Shown here: positions 61,301 through 64,000 of the stretch, in pieces
Numbering within the stretch: position 1 is the stretch's first letter
Layout: every line of letters starts with the position of its first letter
From: Sphingomonas sp. LY54
GTDB lineage: Bacteria; Pseudomonadota; Alphaproteobacteria; Sphingomonadales; Sphingomonadaceae
Length of the DNA stretch: 64,000 bases
Assembly: GCF_035594035.1 (NCBI RefSeq)
Contig: NZ_CP141588.1
Span: 2,067,501 to 2,131,500 of the forward strand
Direction of reading: 5' to 3'
Notes under the pieces: model-generated
Seen by the model: the letters and a program-made list of their open reading frames with translations, nothing else
The model's database searches: none
What the model was told of the DNA's origin: nothing
Position numbers and translations under genes: made by a program

Positions 61301-61422
61301 CGACCGCCCTGCGCAACGCCCAGCTCCAGCTGATGGCGCGGCCCGAAACGTCGCATCCTTATTATTGGTCCGGCTTCGCCATCATCGGCGACGGCGCCGC
61401 GGCGGTGGTGCCGAAGGGCTGA
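58375..61422 (+). CDS. exported TPR-CHAT (caspase-like) protein
   Basis: A 1015-residue protein with a signal peptide (ALIAAALVAAPAAAPAQS), so it works outside the cytoplasm, unlike most CHAT proteins described. A uncharacterised N-terminal domain (about 25-175) precedes TPR-like helical pairs (about 195-500) and a helical linker. The CHAT domain (about 690-1010) has HFATHG with His857 and LSACDTAG with Cys906, the expected caspase-type pair, then VGAGGRSVIASHWPVPD and the C-terminal HPYYWSGFAIIGDG. The ATG at 58375 overlaps the tpsA stop by 7 bases (ATGCTGA), indicating coupled translation with the exoprotein. The function is likely processing or control of TpsA (inference). Confidence 0.9.
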   Translation: MLNWSRALIAAALVAAPAAAPAQSLGLQDSFRLGSGAGILCSAQVASNDKALSDMFDQAYAIVCRDAAVPVGRLYVLRDRGGDPGARLATLRADVAECAAPSQQQVEELASVAASECKMKDLDVGYRVYAWRGKNGLYVAEGLAGYDSALRLGLRSIVADRLVPGEISIATTQAGNAASFARVQAGTLDPRRALTEAYRRNNAGAYAEAAEFFGTLLASGDAASQGEAALNEALQQSNLGNFAGAESSFTRARGMIGTDPVLMRMMRNYRAMHLMNQGRSRQALAELDRSLDVQESGTTTANLSSLEIDAATAARLNSETSVSRQLSLAGGGLLPEDKVQILDGQAQHLRGTILRLQDKPVEASAGLNAALAQLGAVRGGRVSSTVWMRAQLLGELASLAEEQGNAAEAERQHQAAVSLLTANYPNSAALLNSQSRLAAFYSRTGQTAPALALYRQIVDANAASGNSSPVLQRTLAPYFALLSQQASDPAAVADMFKASQVLVRPGVAQTQAILARELSGGSDDAARLFRQSVTLTRDIERNRVETARLSALAAPTAADSARLAELQVRLGEMERDQVATQAKLAEYPRYRVLSGGAMGLDELQQVLREGEAYYKMTMVGDDGYAIFVTPQSARAYKLGINRTGLDEQVDALRNTISTVENGQLVTYPFDAQLAHRLYGELFQPIDGELAAVRHLIFEPDGAMLRLPPNLLVTEQAGVDAYLAKAKRPDDDGFDFTSVRWLGRDRDVSTAVSARSFRDVRQVERSDAANDYIGFGENAPPSGTVQTASAVRGLMGEADSCNWSIAEWTRPISSEELRTASSSIGRKSEIVTGEAFTDTAIKQRSDLSQYRIMHFATHGLVTAPRPECPARPALMTSFGQGDSDGLLTFAEIYDLKIDADLVILSACDTAGKATVAATREAGVTSGGDQALDGLVRAFVGAGGRSVIASHWPVPDDYDATKRLISGLFTAAPGTSTATALRNAQLQLMARPETSHPYYWSGFAIIGDGAAAVVPKG

Positions 61423-61514
61423 AGTGAAATTCGTAGGTGGCCCCGGCCGCAACGCTTTCTAAGGTAAAGCGGGTGTATCGTCCGCGGGCCCAATCAGGCC
61501 CGAGCGGACGAAAG

Positions 61515-62987
61515 ATGCGAGTCGAGACATTTCCAGCCAAAGCACGTGACGATTCATCGTCGCTGGACCGGATCCGCCCGGTGATTCTGTCGGGAGGATC
61601 GGGAACTCGCCTCTGGCCGATGTCCCGTTCGCTCTATCCGAAGCAACTGCTGGCGCTCGCGCAGGCCGAGACGATGCTGCAGGCGACCGCCTGCCGCGCC
61701 AGCGGGCCTGACTTTCAGGGCCCAATCGTCGTCGCAGGCGAGGAGCACCGCTTCATGGTCAAGGACCAGTTGGAAGCGAGCGGCTCGCCTGCCGACGCCA
61801 TCCTGCTGGAGCCGCAGGGCCGCAACACGGCCGCGGCAATTGCGATCGCGGCGCGCTGGATCATCGCTTCGGGTTCTGACGACATCATGCTGGTGATGCC
61901 GTCGGACCATCTCGTCAACGACATAGACGCCTTCCATCGCGCCATCGCAGCGGCCCTGCCTGCCGTTCATGCCGGCGCCCTGGCAACCTTCGGCATCCGG
62001 CCGGACCGACCGGAAACCGGCTACGGCTATATCGAGGCGGGTGAGGCGCATCCGCTGGCGGCAGGGGCCTTTGCCGTCGCCCGGTTCGTCGAGAAGCCGG
62101 AAACCGCCCGCGCCGAAGCCCTGATTGCGCAAGGCAACGTTTATTGGAACGGCGGCATCTTCCTTTTCCGGGCTTCGGCCCTCCTCGCGGAACTCGCAGT
62201 CCACGCCCCCGAAGTTGCCAAGGCTGCGGAAAGCGCGATGGCCGGGAGCGTACCGGACGGCAGTTTCGTCCGCCCGGATGCGGCAGCGTTCCTGGCCTGC
62301 CCGAGCATCTCGATCGATTATGCCGTAATGGAGCATACCGCCCTCGCCTGCGTGGTGCCGGCGGACATGGGCTGGTCGGACGTGGGATCGTGGGATGCGT
62401 TGTGGGAGGTCTCACCCAAGGACGCGGACGGAAATGTCGTCCACGGCGACGTGATCGCCATCGATTCCTGCGGCTCGCTGCTCCGCAGCGACACCGCCCA
62501 AACGATCGCGACCGTCGGTGTGGAGAATCTTGCGGTGATCGCCACCCGGGACGCTATCCTCGTCATGCCGCGCGATCGGGCGCAGGATGCCAAGCGGGTC
62601 GTCGAGGCGCTGGAAGTGGCGGGGCGTGACACGCATCTCGTGCCCGCGCAGGTGCATCGTCCCTGGGGAACCTATGAGACGACCGATTCGGGGCACCGCT
62701 TCAAGACCAAGCGGATCGTGGTGAAGCCGGGACAGCAACTGTCGCTGCAGAAGCACCATCACCGCTCGGAGCATTGGATCATCGTCAGCGGCACGGCGCG
62801 CGTCACCGTCGGCGAGGAAGTGTTCCTGCTGCAGGAAAATCAGTCGACGTATATCCCTGCCGGAACCGTCCATCGCCTCGAGAATCCGGGCCGGATCCCG
62901 CTTCACCTCATCGAAGTGCAATGCGGCCCCTATCTCGGCGAGGACGATATCGTCCGCCTGGAAGATACTTACGGCCGGCTAGATTAG
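61515..62987 (+). CDS. manC: mannose-1-phosphate guanylyltransferase/mannose-6-phosphate isomerase
   Basis: A 490-residue bifunctional enzyme supplying GDP-mannose. The N-terminal nucleotidyltransferase shows PVILSGGSGTRLWPMSRSLY, then QGRNTAAAIAIAARW, MPSDHLV and RFVEKPE; the C-terminal cupin isomerase has QLSLQKHHHRSEHWIIVSGT and AGTVHRLENPGRIPLHLIEV. The chosen ATG (61515) follows GGACGAAAG; a frame from 61437 adds 26 residues of no family likeness. It follows the CHAT gene by 93 bases but is probably tied to the polysaccharide locus rather than to secretion. It ends 4 bases into the convergent ugd gene. Confidence 0.93.
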   Translation: MRVETFPAKARDDSSSLDRIRPVILSGGSGTRLWPMSRSLYPKQLLALAQAETMLQATACRASGPDFQGPIVVAGEEHRFMVKDQLEASGSPADAILLEPQGRNTAAAIAIAARWIIASGSDDIMLVMPSDHLVNDIDAFHRAIAAALPAVHAGALATFGIRPDRPETGYGYIEAGEAHPLAAGAFAVARFVEKPETARAEALIAQGNVYWNGGIFLFRASALLAELAVHAPEVAKAAESAMAGSVPDGSFVRPDAAAFLACPSISIDYAVMEHTALACVVPADMGWSDVGSWDALWEVSPKDADGNVVHGDVIAIDSCGSLLRSDTAQTIATVGVENLAVIATRDAILVMPRDRAQDAKRVVEALEVAGRDTHLVPAQVHRPWGTYETTDSGHRFKTKRIVVKPGQQLSLQKHHHRSEHWIIVSGTARVTVGEEVFLLQENQSTYIPAGTVHRLENPGRIPLHLIEVQCGPYLGEDDIVRLEDTYGRLD

Positions 62988-64000
62988 TCAACCCGGCGTC
63001 CGATACCCGTCCACTGGAGCCCGGCTTCGGCCGCGTCCTCGGGCGGATAGACGTTGCGCAGGTCGACGAGGATCGGCCGGGCCATGATCGTCTTGAGCCG
63101 CTTCAGGTCGAGCGCGCGCAGTACATCCCATTCGGTGACGATGACGGCGGCGTCTGCGCCCTCGGCGGCCTCATAGGGGTCGGCGCAAAAGGTGACGTTG
63201 GGCATCAGTGGCCGTGCCTGTTCGACGCCCTCCGGGTCGTAGCCGCGGACGGCGGCGCCGGCATCCTCGAGTGCCTGAACGATCGCGAGCGACGGCGCGT
63301 CGCGCATGTCGTCCGTGTTGGGCTTGAAGGTGAGGCCCAGCAGAGCGACGGTGGCGCCGCGTGCGTCCCCGCCCAAGGCCTGGATGACCTTGCGGCCCAT
63401 CGCCCGCTTGCGCGCGTCATTCACGCTGACCACGGATTCGACGATCCGGAGCGGCGTCTGGAAGTCTTCGGCCGTCTTCAGCAGCGCCAGCGTATCTTTC
63501 GGGAAGCACGAGCCGCCATAGCCCGGACCCGCGTGCAAAAACTTGCCGCCGATACGATTATCCAAGCCAATTCCACGACTTACGTCCTGGACGTCGGCGC
63601 CGACGATTTCGCAAAGATCGGCCATTTCGTTAATGAACGTGATCTTGGTCGCGAGGAAGGCGTTGGCCGCATATTTGGTGAGCTCGGCGGTGCGACGGCT
63701 GGTAAACAGCAGGGGCGCCTTGTTGAGATAGAGCGGGCGATAGACTTCGCGCATGATCTGCGCCGCGCGCTCGTCCTCGGTGCCGACGATGATGCGGTCG
63801 GGACGCTTGAAGTCCTCGATCGCTGCGCCCTCGCGCAGGAATTCGGGATTGGACACGACCCAGGCCTCGACGTCGGGCGCCGTCTCGCGGATGATGCGCT
63901 CGACCTCGTCGCCGGTGCCGACCGGCACGGTCGACTTGGTCACGACCACGGTCGGCTTGCGCAGCGCCTCCGCAATCTCCTTCGTGGCCCCATAGACATA
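62984..64000 (-). CDS. ugd: UDP-glucose 6-dehydrogenase, N-terminally cut by the window edge
   Basis: At least 338 residues of a UDP-glucose dehydrogenase; the NAD-binding N-terminus lies beyond 64000. It reads in frame to the edge (YVYGATKEIAEALRKPT, then VVVTKSTVPVGTGDEVERII). Motifs: SNPEFLREGAAIEDFKRPDR, the catalytic-Cys segment GPGYGGSCFPKDTLALL, and LGLTFKPNTDDMRDAPSLAI. It makes UDP-GlcA, the substrate of the 4-epimerase at 18.5-19.5 kb and probably of a glycosyltransferase. It is a different branch from the TviB-like dehydrogenase. It overlaps manC by 4 bases at the 3' end. Confidence 0.93.
   Translation of the reverse strand, partial: YVYGATKEIAEALRKPTVVVTKSTVPVGTGDEVERIIRETAPDVEAWVVSNPEFLREGAAIEDFKRPDRIIVGTEDERAAQIMREVYRPLYLNKAPLLFTSRRTAELTKYAANAFLATKITFINEMADLCEIVGADVQDVSRGIGLDNRIGGKFLHAGPGYGGSCFPKDTLALLKTAEDFQTPLRIVESVVSVNDARKRAMGRKVIQALGGDARGATVALLGLTFKPNTDDMRDAPSLAIVQALEDAGAAVRGYDPEGVEQARPLMPNVTFCADPYEAAEGADAAVIVTEWDVLRALDLKRLKTIMARPILVDLRNVYPPEDAAEAGLQWTGIGRRVD

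Overview
The window looks like a chromosomal segment of an alphaproteobacterium of the order Sphingomonadales. It has high GC, many GTG starts, dispersed inverted repeats typical of sphingomonad genomes, and a Wza/Wzc-type exopolysaccharide locus with gene content seen in that order. No rRNA, tRNA, CRISPR array, transposase or phage gene was found. Both edges cut a gene: a small hypothetical gene on the left and a UDP-glucose dehydrogenase on the right.

Left third (1-17 kb): mostly housekeeping and regulatory genes. These are an HWE/HisKA_2 histidine kinase, a LysR regulator, a likely small RNA, a cluster of three repeat families, a bacterial CDC48-type double AAA ATPase, an MFS transporter, a phospholipid N-methyltransferase, a phospholipase D/cardiolipin synthase-like protein, rpoZ, an HxlR regulator, UDP-GlcNAc 2-epimerase, the (p)ppGpp synthetase/hydrolase (rsh), a DUF411 protein, tryptophan 2,3-dioxygenase, an M48 peptidase with a PDZ domain, and two small exported proteins.

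Middle (17-50 kb): a surface-polysaccharide locus of many short transcription units on both strands. It encodes precursor synthesis (TviB-like dehydrogenase, UDP-GlcA 4-epimerase, RmlA, RmlB, a DegT aminotransferase, a formyltransferase, WbqC), an initiating sugar-phosphate transferase, glycosyltransferases, methyltransferases, a Wzx-type flippase, two polymerase/ligase-like membrane proteins (EpsG-like and O-antigen ligase-like), the Wza exporter and the Wzc autokinase. It also holds an asparagine synthase-like amidotransferase, a PP1-like phosphatase, and two right-handed beta-helix proteins. One of these is a 1295-residue RTX protein whose calcium-binding part is built from eleven 135-bp repeats arranged in a 540-bp higher-order repeat. 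ManC and Ugd at the right edge probably supply the same pathway. The gene set suggests a polymer carrying uronic acids, possibly uronamide, and a dTDP-4-formamido-4,6-dideoxyhexose.

Right part (50-61 kb): the most unusual unit. Three genes overlap stop-to-start: a TpsB/FhaC outer-membrane transporter, an 1827-residue glycine-rich TpsA exoprotein ending in a proline run and two cysteines, and a secreted TPR-CHAT (caspase-like) protein with an intact His/Cys pair. The tight coupling suggests a two-partner secretion system with its own dedicated protease or processing partner. A small PVSP-tailed membrane protein, paralogous to one at 16 kb, lies just upstream.
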